64,000 bases of DNA from Echinococcus granulosus (lineage: Eukaryota; Platyhelminthes; Cestoda; Cyclophyllidea; Taeniidae). Below the pieces are notes generated by a model. The model saw nothing but the letters and a program-made list of their open reading frames with translations, was not told the origin of the DNA and did not search any database. Position 1 is the first letter of the stretch, and each line of letters begins with the position of its first letter. Of this stretch, positions 1 through 12,900 are shown piece after piece. The stretch is from NCBI RefSeq assembly GCF_000524195.1, contig NW_020170417.1:162893-226892 (forward strand), written 5' to 3'. The translations under genes and the position numbers were made by a program.

Positions 1-1025
1 TAGTGAATCCTCGCAATCCAGTTCGGAGGACGAGGTTGCAGCGAAGAAGCCAATTCCTGTTGTGAAGAAGCCGATGTCGGTGAAATCGAAGCAGGAGAGT
101 AGTAAGTCTTCAAGAATCTTCTCAGGTTCCGCCTATGTGTTCGTTTTATTGAACTATCTTTTTTGAGTTTTGTTGATTTCGGTTTTGCTAAAGGAAAAGC
201 CACTATCTACACGTTTGCCGTCTTCGGCTTCTAAGACCTTGTCTGTTTCAGATCAAATACTGGAATCTCACACTGTGTGCTCATTGAAGAATTCAAACTC
301 TGCTGCTCCAAAACGACCAGTCTTGAATGATGACTCGTCGTCTTCAAGTGAGTCGGATCTTCCTGCGAAAAAAAGGAGGTTTGGAACCGAACATCCAACT
401 TCAAAGGGGAAGGATAAGGCGTCAAAGGCCATGATTTCCAAAATTACCGTCTGTGATGCCTCGTACAAAGGCAATGTCGGTAGGTTCATGTTCTACGGGT
501 TCAATTATTCAAATTTGTCGAATCTCCCCCCTTATTTTTATCTCATCTATTTAGGATGTTCTGGCGCTGGCAAATCGAAGAGCGCCACATTGTCCAATGT
601 CATTACTGATGCCGACTCCACACCAAAGACGCCTAGTGCTGTTACAGGAACAGGGACACCGAACTCCGCTAAACAACGACTTCCATTCCGACGTGTCGAG
701 GATGATGCCTACGTGGTTCCACCAGAGTTGGCCGACAACTCTTTTGCTGCGAAGGTACGTTGTAGCCTGAGGGTTCATCTCTGTATGGGTAAAATAGTAT
801 ACAGATTTGTAAGCAGCAACAACTTATCGTGATATTTTGAGTCAATTGTTGAGCGTTTACCCTTTTCAGCGAGGCGCTCAAGGCAGTTGGGGTGAGCGCG
901 CGGATATGACCCTGAAATTTACTCGGGGTAAGGACTTTCGTCACGAGAAGACCAAGAAGAAACGCGGCACCTACAATGGTGGAATCATCTCCACAGCAGT
1001 GTGTTCCTTCAAGTTTAACGAATAG
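1..1025 (+). CDS. NOLC1: NOLC1/Nopp140-like nucleolar phosphoprotein, C-terminal part (5' end outside window)
   Basis: Nucleolar chaperone of snoRNPs and Pol I transcription in other animals. Exons by hand: 1-101 (enters the window mid-codon, frame from base 2), 252-479, 555-754, 870-1025; phases match at every junction and all introns are GT-AG. The visible protein has Ser/Glu acidic clusters alternating with Lys/Pro/Ala-rich basic stretches, as in the Nopp140 repeat region. It ends in the SRP40 C-terminal domain: PFRRV near the start, then GSWGERADMTLKFTRGK and FRHEKTKKKRGTYNGG, which closely follow the family signature, and a C-terminal SFKFNE before TAG. The N-terminal LisH part is not in the window. 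It is convergent with the Salvador gene. Gene identity is strong; the start of the second exon (AG at 250-251) was chosen because it keeps phase and has a good pyrimidine tract. Confidence 0.92.
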
Positions 1026-2908
1026 CTGCTCACAACTACCATCCCTACCGCCTTGGCTCCTCTGTACATACGAATGCACCCACTAATGCATCTGTTTGGT
1101 TACTTCCAATCTCTGCCTACGGATTGTGACCCTCAGGTTGGGGTTTTCTATGGGATTGAGTAATTTTTGATGTGGTAACCAACTGTTCGTAGTTGCTCAA
1201 AGGTAGCAATGCTACTGTGGTGTCTTTGTACTCAAATGCAACAGGTGGATTATACCACTTTCTCGAGGTAGGTCGTGGCAGCTGTTGAAGACGGCTGGTA
1301 ACAAAACAGATTTTGTGGCTAGAATATGGTAGGCCGTTTGTTACCTCACTAGGCTTCACCCTCGGAATCTCTTATCTATAGTGACGTTCGTCAACTTTAT
1401 TTGGTAGGGCGATAAGATCATTCTCTATTGCAAAAAATAGATTTGGTTCTACGGGTTCTAGTGGCGCCATTCCATTATTCAGAGGCTCGCTGAATGTCCT
1501 ACTCAAGTATTTTAAGCATGTGCATTTGGGGGATGGACGAATGCTATGCTACTGATCATGGTTCGAGGAAAACCAAGGCGAAGTTCGTAGGTCCGGTCTG
1601 TGTGGGAGCGGTTCGAGTCGAACCGGTACTTTTATTTCCTGATGTTCAACGTGGAAGTGGCAAGTGGAGTGGTCGAAGCATACTGTGACTCAATTCAAAC
1701 ACCTTTGCTTACGACAGCAGTGGTGGTACCCGCACGCGTGATAGCACTGCTTGTGGAAGACTCCAAACAGCATGCCGATAGGGCGATCAACTGCAATAAG
1801 ACATCTGAATGGTGCAAAAGTTTCAGACACTGATGTGGGTTATTGAGGTTTCCGGCTGAGGCGATTGCCCATCCCCAACAGCTCTTCCTGTCAACACCCG
1901 ATGAGTGGAATGCCTAGTCGATGCATGGCTTGTCGTAGGTTAGGGTTGTAAGGACGAGTCGTCCTGAGGGAACCGTGAACACAACCAAGAAACATTTTTC
2001 AAGTGTTGGTTCAACTGAGGATTAAGTGCCTACAGGCTGAGATGAATCGTGTTGAAGAACAGCAGTGTCCACTCCCCAAGATTTCACCTCTCCGATCTGT
2101 TAAATGTGGACGTCTCTTGTGAAAGGTAGACTGCTTCCTCCGAAAACTTGCTTTTTGGTATCGAATAGTCCCAGTAAACGCGTAGATTTCATTGCATTTA
2201 GTGAGGATATTTTACATGCGATTCCACTTCTTTTCGAAACAACTTAACTCACTTTGGTTTAGCTAACAGCACACAAGTGATCGCGAAATCCTCACCAGGT
2301 GCACCGTTTCGAAGTTTACTTGATTTGACGCCCAAACCATAGACAATATCTTTCAAAAAGACACGATTGACGTCCACTTCTTGGATAACCTCTTGGCTGG
2401 ATATTTCTCAGTTAGGGTACTACACAAGGAATCAAACTGAGGCACTTTTATTGATGAGGAAGTAAATGCAACGCGTGGAAATGACGTCAACATTCAAAGG
2501 CACTGGATAATGAAACGAACAAATCATTGGAAGGAAGATTAATGAGGAAAAAATGGGTGAGATCGTCTATTTGGATGATAACTGAAGGCACGGATAGGTA
2601 GATTGCGCCTGAAATTTTGCGGTCCAAATTGAAGATGAGGATCGAAGAGTACGATCTTATAGAAAGACAGATAGTTGTCTCTGAAAGAATAGTTAGATGA
2701 GAGAATGATGAATGCAGTTCTGTAGACGCGAGAACGAATAAACTATCTTTTGTGGAAGACTAGGTGGTGGAGATGTTGGTTATGTGGACGTGTTGGATGC
2801 TTCAAAGGAGGGAAAAGGACAGAACTCCAGCCTGTGGAGGATCCGGCATATGAAATAATAATATCGACAAGTGTAAATCTGATAGATTCGATTGAGATTA
2901 GGGACATT
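1026..2908. other. Intergenic region between convergent NOLC1 and Salvador genes
   Basis: About 1.9 kb holding the 3' untranslated ends of two convergent genes. I see no convincing coding exon on either strand. The only AATAAA-type signal for the minus-strand gene that I noticed is TTTATT (plus strand) at 2447-2452, about 460 bp past its stop. No canonical AATAAA was noticed close after the NOLC1 stop. Confidence 0.5.
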
Positions 2909-3910
2909 TCATTTCTCCGCAGAACCATCAATTGCAGAAGGTGAAGAAGAGACGGTGGTGGCTGTGGTTCTATGGATGTGTTGGACGAAAAGTTCGCGGA
3001 CAATACGGATTCTTGCCACCTCAAAGGCCACTACCATCCGATGAAGGTCACGGAAGAAACGACAGTCTAGATGTTTCAACAACTTCTCCAGCTGTCCCAC
3101 ATCATGCTGTTTCAGTAGTACCTTAAAAACAGATCAGAAAAAGTCAAACCAGTAACCAGTAAGAGATCTACAATCGAATTTTTCATGGGTAATTTAGCCC
3201 ACCGTAAAATGAGCTTCCTCAATGGAATCTATGGCGTCCACATACGACTCGATGAGTTGGGAATTTCCTGAAAGGAACAGGCAACATCGTGACAAGTTTG
3301 ATGCAGGGGCATTTGTGTACAAGATGAGGGATGCACACCTTTATCAAAGTTGGAGACGGATTCTTGCAGCTTGCGGAGGTCGGAGAACCAACTTTGCTGC
3401 TCAAATTCGACGTTCTTCAGACTCGTAGGAAACCAGAGATCGGGATGATGGCGTTGTGTGTGGGGTATGAGAAGACTAGATAAGGCGGCAAAAGAAGAAG
3501 CCCGTAATTTCGCATTTCACAATCCGTTTGACTGACCCTTCACAGCTTCCAAAGATACAGGCTAACTAGCATGTACTGGAGTTCTGACTTATGTGTAGAA
3601 AGCTACAGGGCTAACGTAATCGAGCCAGAGAACTCCACAAAAGACGAACGTACTGACGATAGTAGACGCAATTCCCTCGTCGCATTTCGACACGTTCCCA
3701 GCCGAGAGGAATGCGAGGCGCGATAATGGGATGTTGCCAAGTGGTGGTTCGGGCGCGATTTCGGGAAGAGATCGATCTCTTGCCTCCACCACCGTTACCA
3801 GCATCGCCAGTAGTGCAGGAGACGTAAAAACGCCGACCCGACGAAGAGACACCCACTGCCCAACCCGTTGGCAGGGGTAACGAGATGTTACTGTCCAGCT
3901 CCAGCAGATC
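2909..3910 (-). other. SAV1: WW-WW-SARAH domain exons of the Salvador homologue
   Basis: Exons 6-9 hold all recognised domains. Exon 6 (3654-3910) encodes WW1 and the first half of WW2. Exon 7 (3339-3475) completes WW2, whose last positions read RHHP where vertebrates have RHP. Exon 8 (3203-3267, only 65 nt) and exon 9 encode the SARAH helix and the C-terminus before TGA at 2909-2911. WW1 is interrupted by about 20 Gly/Ser/Arg-rich residues between its second and third strands. In WW2 the usual second aromatic is lost, as is also usual for Salvador. The order WW, WW, SARAH is, among known families, specific to Salvador. Confidence 0.85.
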
Positions 3911-6900
3911 CTGTACGAAGAGAGGAAAGAGGGAAGGAATGATGGCTGCAGCAAGTTGATTTCAATACCGAATCCAATAATGGGCAAAAACGTCATATCA
4001 AGAATATATGTTTCGTAGATCAATGGACTTGTGATGGCTTACAAAAGTGGAGCTATTCAAACAACGTCGACTTCTGTAAATCACTCTGGAACAAGTTCTG
4101 CACAACGATCCGTAATGGAGCCAATCCTAATGTTTACACAAAATGTTAGACAGTCAGATGCTTCTATTATGAAAATGAGACTTCATTAATTTTGCAAGGG
4201 GTCTAAACGACTGGACAATTTCTTTTCATCGAAAAGATCAATTTCAAGGCATCCTGGAAGCAGAATAAGAGAATTCGCTTCTTAGCAAGAATCCTACGGC
4301 AATATGGGGTTGAAAAACACTTGATTTGCATGGAATCAACACCATTTAAACAATTTTACTCTGGAGAAAGCATTCTATGCGCATCATCATACTCTGCCAC
4401 CAACACGTAAATTCCAAGCACCGAAAAATCCACACCTGCAACTGAAATGTCCCAAAAGTAGAAAGCCAAGAAAATATTTGCAGATTTTTTCATGGAACCA
4501 GAAAATGATTAGTCCGGCTAGTGCTTAAAAAATAGACTATCAAATGGGTTAAATACCTGTTGACTGCCTTGAAAAAGGCTGAGAGTTTGGGGACGGCAGA
4601 TACTGCCAAATTCATTTCCTACCAAATAAATCTGAATTTGTAAAAGATAAATAAAGAAGTAGTATTTTGCAAAAAAGGGACTCGATCGCACCTCAGACAA
4701 CTGCTAAAATTTCTCATATACGGGACTATTTTTGAGTCGTCAAAAAGTTGAGACAAATCAGGATGTCTTCAAGCATTCGAACAGCCCCTTGATACCTTTA
4801 TTTGGGCATAGAAGTCCACCTGATCAGGCAGAATTAGAGCTGGATCTTGTGGAAGCATGTCCAATGCACAGGTCCCATCACCATCTGTCTGAGTGCTGTC
4901 GAGGGGCGAGCCCGAATCATCGCTACGTCGACCCCAGAGCTGGCGTTGAAGCGGCTCCACTGCAGGTAAACGGCGTAGACATCGGCGATGACCTTGCTGC
5001 TGATTCTCCTCATCGGAGACCAAGAAAACCTCGTCTTCTTCCTCCCCCTCACCTTTCCCGATGGAATTGCCTTCGTCGAACTGCGGTGGAGGGTAGAGGG
5101 TGAGACTCGGAGAATTTGAAGGGGAGGTTGTTGGTACATTTTGTGGATGCACGGTGGAAGATGAACCTGAAAGATGAGCAAGAACGTTTTAATAGTAACA
5201 AATGCTCAAAATCGAATGCATTCTTATCAACTTTGCTGGTCAAGATATGAGTCGACCCACGTCTGCCAAACCAACAAATAAACTGTGATGAATCACCAAG
5301 TGGAGAGGACTCTATTCCCTTATTCGTCTTGTTCGTCTATGTCTGGCTAACTGCTTCGTTAACTCAGATGCTAGGCTATGGGATAATCAAACCTAGTATA
5401 AAAGGCGTATCTTCTCTTCAGCAAACATACTTGATGCAGGTGCCCGGTGTTCACGCGTCCTATCGACAAATGTCGGATCACTGGGGTGTGGAAATGGCGG
5501 CAGCAGTTGGTGTGGAGCCGCCAGCACGGAGGCAGCGGCGGCGTTATCTGCAGCAAAGATGGCAGCTGCGGTAGCGAAGTGATTTGCAGCCGCTCTAAAC
5601 CAGCATGCCGCTGCTGCATTCGGTGGCGGTGGTGGGGCGAAATAGCGAACTTGAGGAGGTGGCAGTGGGGGTGGTGGCGGAGGAAGGGGAGGTGGAGGTG
5701 GTGGAGCAGCATGATGGTACCAAGAAGTGGGTTGTCCAGCGTTCAGTGGTGGAGGAGGGCACCAGTAGGGTGCGCACCAGGCTGGGGCTAATCGCTGTGC
5801 AAGTTCGTTATCTTCACCGCTGGTGGGATTGGGGGTAGTGGTTTTGCGAAATGATTCATGAGGAGAGGGTGCTAAATCGGAGTAGGGTCCGGTGTCTCCA
5901 GAGCAAGTAGTGATTGAGATTTTGGGTCTCACATCGGTATCACTTCTTCCTCGATTACTCCCACTGCTTGAAGTGGTGGCAACGACGGGGGCGGTGTTGT
6001 TATTGTCATTTACTTCTCGATGCCGTCTTCGTTGATGGCGATGGTGATGGCGGCTACGTTGTTCCTCCGTAGAATCGGGTCCAAATTTGGAATCGAGATA
6101 GCGGGAGAAGTTTCGGAAGCCGGGTGGGAGGTGTGGAGGATGAGGACCCCCTTCGGAGGCAGAATTCTTCCGTCCCCTCCCTTCTTCTTCTTCGCTGTCG
6201 TCCGTTACAACAACCCCTCCATCGTCCATCGCTTCCACATTCACAGAATCGTCCTCATCGAGAAAGAGATTTATTGTGGAGGAGGCAGGAGAGGAGGCAG
6301 CAGTAGTGTCTGCAGTACGGTGAAGGTACCAGCTGAAAGGTCTGTGTTGAAGCGCTGAGAGTGGATCTAGTGAAGAGGTGGATTTTGAGGTGGATGATTG
6401 TTGACTCTGTTGGTGCATTGACAGCATATTGCGCACCGCATGGAGCAGACAGATCAACTAAAATAGCACAGAAAGAATAAGCTGACACCACGGCCAAATA
6501 TAGAATGCCCGATATAATTTGGACTGGCGTTGGTACTCTTCAGTGCATTACTTTTAGATTCCTCACTGACTGACTTGTCATGAGGAGTTACTTTTGCATT
6601 ACAGAGCTCAATACAAAGACATTTCCTTGATTATCTACAAATAACTCACTCATCAGGACGCGCTTCTAAGTCATCATTTCCCACTCAAGTTAAAAAAATG
6701 CAGCTAAGATCTGTCTACTCGATAAAACTTGTGGAACCATGAGAGGTAGGTGGAATTTTTTTCAGAAACAACTGGGACTAGCCAATAATTGAGAAGTAGG
6801 GCCTATTCTTGCACGACAACGCAATACCTCATAAGAAAGAACGCCCAACAGGAGGCTTTATAGTGCATTTTAGGGATGCAGGAATATATTACTTTATCTC

Positions 6901-9900
6901 CGCAATCATCTAAAGTGGTAATTATCACCCTTCCTTGGTATTGCTCAATCACATGGAAAATCGACAACTCGTAAAATATAGCTTGAATAAAAGCAGAGTC
7001 AAGACCTGTCAGGGGTGCCTCCAATCTCAGAAGAGAACCTCCATTTTACTAGTCCAAAAGTTTCTTTTCAGAAGTCAAGCCCCCAAAATTCTAGAACATT
7101 CCTCCGCTTGCACTCACATCAAGTTCTCCTCATCAATCACAATGATGTGGAGACAATCTCTGAATGCGCTGGTAACCCCACCAAGGTCAAAGCCACTCAA
7201 ACCAATTTAAATTCGTAAGAATGGTGAGCATTTAAGACCCCTACCGGGTCATCAAACGACAATGCTTATTCATGCTATAGTCCTGCTGCACCCACAGTAC
7301 CAGCATCTGGTGGAGATCTTGGTGATGTCCGCGCACACACACGCACAGCAGTATACAAAAAGTTTTGAAATAGTGGGATTTGAAAGCGTTTGCCTCGTTA
7401 GAGAAGGATTACAGCCTGTAAACGTTTGCTGTTTCAAACAAGTTTTATCTGAAGAAACAAGTCCTAATAGAAGCACCGGAAACAGCGGTCAAAACGACAG
7501 GAGGACTTACTGTAATGCAAGTTTGTTAGGATCAGTTTGATTACCTCAATCTCTTGAACAAGCGGACATAACTGGTTCTCAAGGTGGAGAAAAACACCGA
7601 AATCTCCTAAAATTCGTTACTATGTAGACTCCCCTACGTAATACACAAACATAAAAATCCCCTCTAGCAACTTCTCTCGATCCAAGGGTTAGAAATCGGC
7701 GGCAGAAGGGATAAGCAACAAAACCACTACAGCTATGATAAAGTAAAATGATTATTTAATGACGTCTTTCTCACGGCAGTGATGTGATTATAAAAAGTAA
7801 AAGAATGTTCCACAAATACTACGAAAGAAGCATGGCTGATCCTTCCGACGCAAACGGAAACAGCTGTGGCCGCATGCCAGTTCACTCTTAGAAGGAATAA
7901 AAACTATGAGTCCGTTGAATTTGAGAAGGGGGCGTACTGGAATGGAAGGCTTTGAGAAATGTAAGGGATAAAGTGCGCTCAGAAAGGCATGTCGGGTGGC
8001 GTCTCCGAACCACGTGTGATTGGCTTATCTATCAACCAATCTCAATGACTTAATCAAAAGCTCTCTTTTGCCATTGGTCATGAAATTGACTCACTTAATC
8101 GGCCTCGAAGGTAAGTGGAGAATTAGCTCCTTTTTCGGTTTTATCATGAAGGATACACCAAGCAGAGGACTACGTTAGCTAGACATTTGGTGCTATATCA
8201 CTATAAAATGGAGTGGGATTCACACATGCCTGCGAATCTGAAGAATTATAAAACGGCAGTGAATCGTCAACTTTGGAGCAAAAATGCTGAAGCCTCCAAG
8301 ATGAAGGGCTTTAGCAAAGGTGAGAAAAAATGGGCTGGCAAGAGGGGAAGAATGGGGCAGAGGAGGCGGGGAAAAAGAGCGTCGGATGTAAATAGGTGAA
8401 GCACCAAGACTGTCGTGAAAACAATGCAGACACATATGCACATATGTGGGGAAAAAGGAACGGAAGGCAAAGCCCAGACTAAAATACGATTATTTATAAA
8501 TGCGACCTGAGACTCCGACCACTGAACTGCTTTTTGGTCATAAAAAGAGACAATCTGAGGGGAAGGTCAAACTGTCGGGAAAGAGAACCTCTATGTCATC
8601 GAGTGAAAGGTGCGATTTTAAGGCTTGAAGGTAACTCGTATATTCTAAATGTACTCAAAGACGAGTGAATAAGGGGTGTCTAGAAAAAAGGAGTACTCGA
8701 TGAGCGTGATCTCCATCAGGGATAGTTAGGTAGAATTTCACCGCAATTCGACTCTCAAGACGGTACTTAGGGCTCTATCTATACCAATACTTGTCTTCCA
8801 GTCCTTCTGTATGTTTATGATACAAATACTTTCAGTAAAGCACGTCTGATCACGTCTTCAAGGGACAATACTTTGGGCGACATGTGATTGGCTCGCCTAC
8901 TGGCTGACCTCAACTGCTCAATCAGAAGCTCTCTCACTCGCCCAATCAGGCTTGAAGAGAGATATCATAGGCGTAGTGTTTAACCAATGTTCACCTGCTT
9001 GTGATTCCCTAGATCCTTCACGATTGACGACGTTTCAGAATTGAAGGTGGTCATGAATCATCCTTTAAATTTCGGAAAAATCCGGAGAATCGACTGTTAA
9101 ATTTGGTGATTAAAATTACCAAATATTTCAAGCCTAATGGCTCAATAGCAGCAATAGAGATAGATGAAATGAATCCTTTTCTTGCCATGATAGAGCATGG
9201 CTAAATACAGAGATTTCGCCAACTGACTGGTTAGATTAAGACTTCAAACATGAAAATTGACCACCATGTACCAAACCACCAAGTAACGAAATATTTGCAG
9301 AAGGAACTGCCAGTGACATTTAAAAAGGTGTCAGCTCTGTCGGAGATAGCAGAAGAAATGCCGATTGCTTAAGGTGCTATGTCTGCAAAATTTCATTTTT
9401 TATGATCTGGAAAATGAACGCTTTTGAAAATTTGCCTGAATTGTAAATTAATTAGGGGACTTCAAAAACGACTGAACAAGGAGATTCCTGGGGGGCCAAG
9501 AAGAAGGTAAATTATCAATGATGAAGGCACTTAAACTTGGGAACAAAATAAACTGCAAAGATATTTTAGTAAAATAATGTCAAATGCTCTGTTACCAACT
9601 AGACAGGTATGACTCAGAATTCTGGCTAATCATGTCAAAAAACCTCAGCATTGGATACGGGTGCAAAGGTAAGAAAATTCCACTAAATCTTATCCCTTTC
9701 ACTGTTCAGTAGATGAGTGCACATTGGAGAACATTTTGAAATAATAAAAGTGTCGCTTTATAAAATTGAATGGTGGCTATTGAGAGATGCAATGACTAGC
9801 TGCAGTGCATGTTTATTTGAAGATACTCCTTAGGTGACGAGTGGGCGGATCAAACCATCCTCATGATCGAGACAGAGCGTCTAGAAAGTTTGTGTAATTC

Positions 9901-12900
9901 CGTATCCCGACAATAAGTAATGTGTTTCGCAAAGCAATCTTTTTGATCCAGGGGTCTAAAACCGGAGATAGAAGAGAAAAACGATGTGAATATTACATTG
10001 GTGAGGGCAGTGCGATCTTCCTTCCTTCATAAAGGACAGAAACTTTGACAAATGGGTCAAGCATGCCAGATTAAACCCCTGCTTCTACTTCTAGAGACAA
10101 AACAGTTGAAGTACTAGAAGCAGATACCCCTCTATCAATCAAAGCCCGTCTTGACATAAGGTACCCAAAATCTAGACAAAATTGGTGAATGCATCAGTAA
10201 GAAATTGTTGCATCCCGCATTTTACTTTATGGATGTCAATGCTTGTAATCATAGGGGATAGCAGCTGTCGATATCCCGTCAATTTTTTCAAAGATGAAAT
10301 GTATTTTTACGTCACTTAGTGCACTTATGAAGAAAATAATTCAGATTTATAACGAATGGATATAAATGGATTGAAATGAACGGTAATTCCCTATTTTTAA
10401 TCTCTGCAAGGGGTGATCATGACAGTTTACACGTAAACGACAGAGTAAACATAACGTTTGCTTCCCAAACGTGAATCGGTTTAATAACACCACTGACCTT
10501 AATTCAAGGTGAATGCGTTGGAAAGGTTGAGTTCTAATAGGATATTTTGCAAACTTGCGTTTTGACTCGCATTCTCCACCTTTTTGAGAAATAATTAACC
10601 AATCTATGCCGCGATCTCATTCTGGGGTTTTGAGAAGTAAAGCACTTGTGACTTTAGAGGCGGCGGATAATTTTTGAGCAAAATGGAGTAATAAACCGGT
10701 ACTTATTTGTGGCTTCCAACTCCTCAACGCTATTGCGCGCTAAATAATAAGCCATTCATCTACACTGACATGCCCTATCACCAGGGGCCACAGTGGTTCA
10801 CATATCCGATCTAAGTGAAGAACGAACCACACCCCGTTGGCTGAAATACATCTGCTAAGGATGGCTAAATCTCTCGAGAATCACTTCGGAAGGGTCGAAC
10901 TCCTAATTTCGAGCTCTGGGGGACCAGTTTTCAAAAAATCGGAACCGGTCTTCAAGAATTGCTTGCCGAGCACCCCTGAATATAAAGTAATGTATCACGG
11001 TCTGGGAATACTGTAACTCTTTGCATATTGTTGCCTTTTAGTCAAACATGCGTGGAGTGTGTTCAATATGAAACATTTACGGTCTTTAGCACCACCGCTC
11101 AAATTAAGCCATTCGCGATACTATGTGTCTTGAAGAGAGCATGATGCTTGGGACTTTTAAACAGAACCATAGCAACCATCACAGCTAATGAAACAGCTAG
11201 CATTAATCTTTGAGTCCGTCTCGCAATACTTTACAATCCACTAGTTAGGTGGCTACGGTTGAAGCAGCAGAGTGACCGCGGAGAGCACCAGAAGGACGTT
11301 TAAAAGAATAAACTATGGAGTGAACTATACGACGGGAAAAATCATCGATAGCACATATATATATATATATCTATGAATGATGAAATCGAGATTTAAAGTT
11401 ATCGACGATCGAAAAGTCTTTTCGTTATTAGCAATTAGCTGATTTCTACGGGGGTGGACTTCAGGTTTAGATTGAGAAAATTTCCCAATCATAGATATGG
11501 CTAAACCTAGTCTTGACTGTGACAGCTTCTGAACAGGAGGTAGTTGAATCTTGCAGCATGAAGTGCTAGTGGTGCTGAGAGGCTGACGGCACAAAAGCTC
11601 GAACGCCTACAACAGGAGCAGCAGAGGCAGGGATAGTAGCAGGATAGCACAGCCCAAAGCAGTACGTGATGCATGCAATCAGGAATGCAAGGAATGTGAT
11701 GAGTGCGGAGGGAGAGAGGGAATGGAGGATGGGAAGTCTGAATCCCCCACCCCACGCCTTCGACTAGCCTCCAACGCACAAGGTGCATTGCTGCATTGTG
11801 CCGCGCCATACGTTGCCATCCCCACACGCATGCAAACGTCCGCGTGTGCGCGCACGGTCGGCCAGGAGGGCTGTGGCGGGTGGAGGCGTTGGGAATCCAC
11901 CTACCCTCTTGTAGACCCTCGCCTTTTGCCTCATTCTCCTGCACACCCTTCAACTGATGGGGTAAGAAATTCACTAAACTCGTCTCGAATTTGTAATGCA
12001 CAGTGAAGGCGAATGGAGCAACAGCTTTAAAGCTGTGGCTCGGTTTCTCTATTGCCCTCTTTCTTAACTTCTGAATGGAAAAATATACTGCTAAAGCTGT
12101 TCGACAAAGAGTATCAAAAATCACGATCTTTGTCACCAGATGATGTTCGCAAAGACTAATGGCACCGATGAAAACTTTTCCTCTAGCACCTGGAGACAAA
12201 AAATGAAGACTCCACTAGGCTCTTTGTCCAAGTAACAAGTTGTAGTCTAATCGAGGAAGGCATGAGATATGGTTGCCTAGCTAAGAATAGAAGTTAACCA
12301 AAAGTATGAAATTGCCTCCCACAGTCATAAAGGGGAAATGCAGCAGCAGCAACAACAACAACAGCAGGAGAAGTAACTGTGAATTGATGTGATTTGGCAA
12401 GGATTTTTATTATCAAGACCTGAACAGTTTGTATCAAAGGAATGGCTAAAAACTTTTTAGGTACATAAATGGAAAGAAAAAGGTAACAGAAATTCCTCAT
12501 TCCTAGTTAAAACCCAGCGAATGAGAGTGAAATAATTAACGGATCTCTAAAGGCTCAATGGAAGGTGGTTACTGAGTTACTGATTGTAGTGTCCAAAATT
12601 CGTGAGCAATTGGACGCCCTTTTTTGTAAATGAGGTATTCACCTATTTTCCTACATAACTCGCCCCCAGTTTTATCTTAACTGGAATTGAAAAGAGAGAG
12701 AAATAATCACGGAAGGAAGAAATCCTATCCCATCGATTACTCCCTAAAATGTCCCAAAACATATTGTAAACTCCCTTCAAACTCGGTGGTGTTAAGGTGA
12801 GGCCGTCTACGCAAATCCATTCAAACATCTTGATATATTCGGCTGGGCCCTATATTCGTTGGAGGGAGTGTACTATTTCTGTAGTCACACCTTGGTAGCT

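Noticed and set aside
1600..1640. GGTTCGAGTCGAACC as a possible tRNA B box
   Set aside because: It is a palindrome without matching A box, acceptor stem or anticodon arm.
3222..3428. Plus-strand 68-codon frame
   Set aside because: Antisense to Salvador exons 7 and 8, whose minus-strand frames are in phase and complete the WW2 and SARAH domains.
8187..8399. Plus-strand 70-codon Lys/Arg-rich frame
   Set aside because: In purine-rich intron sequence with matching open antisense frames; no known motif.
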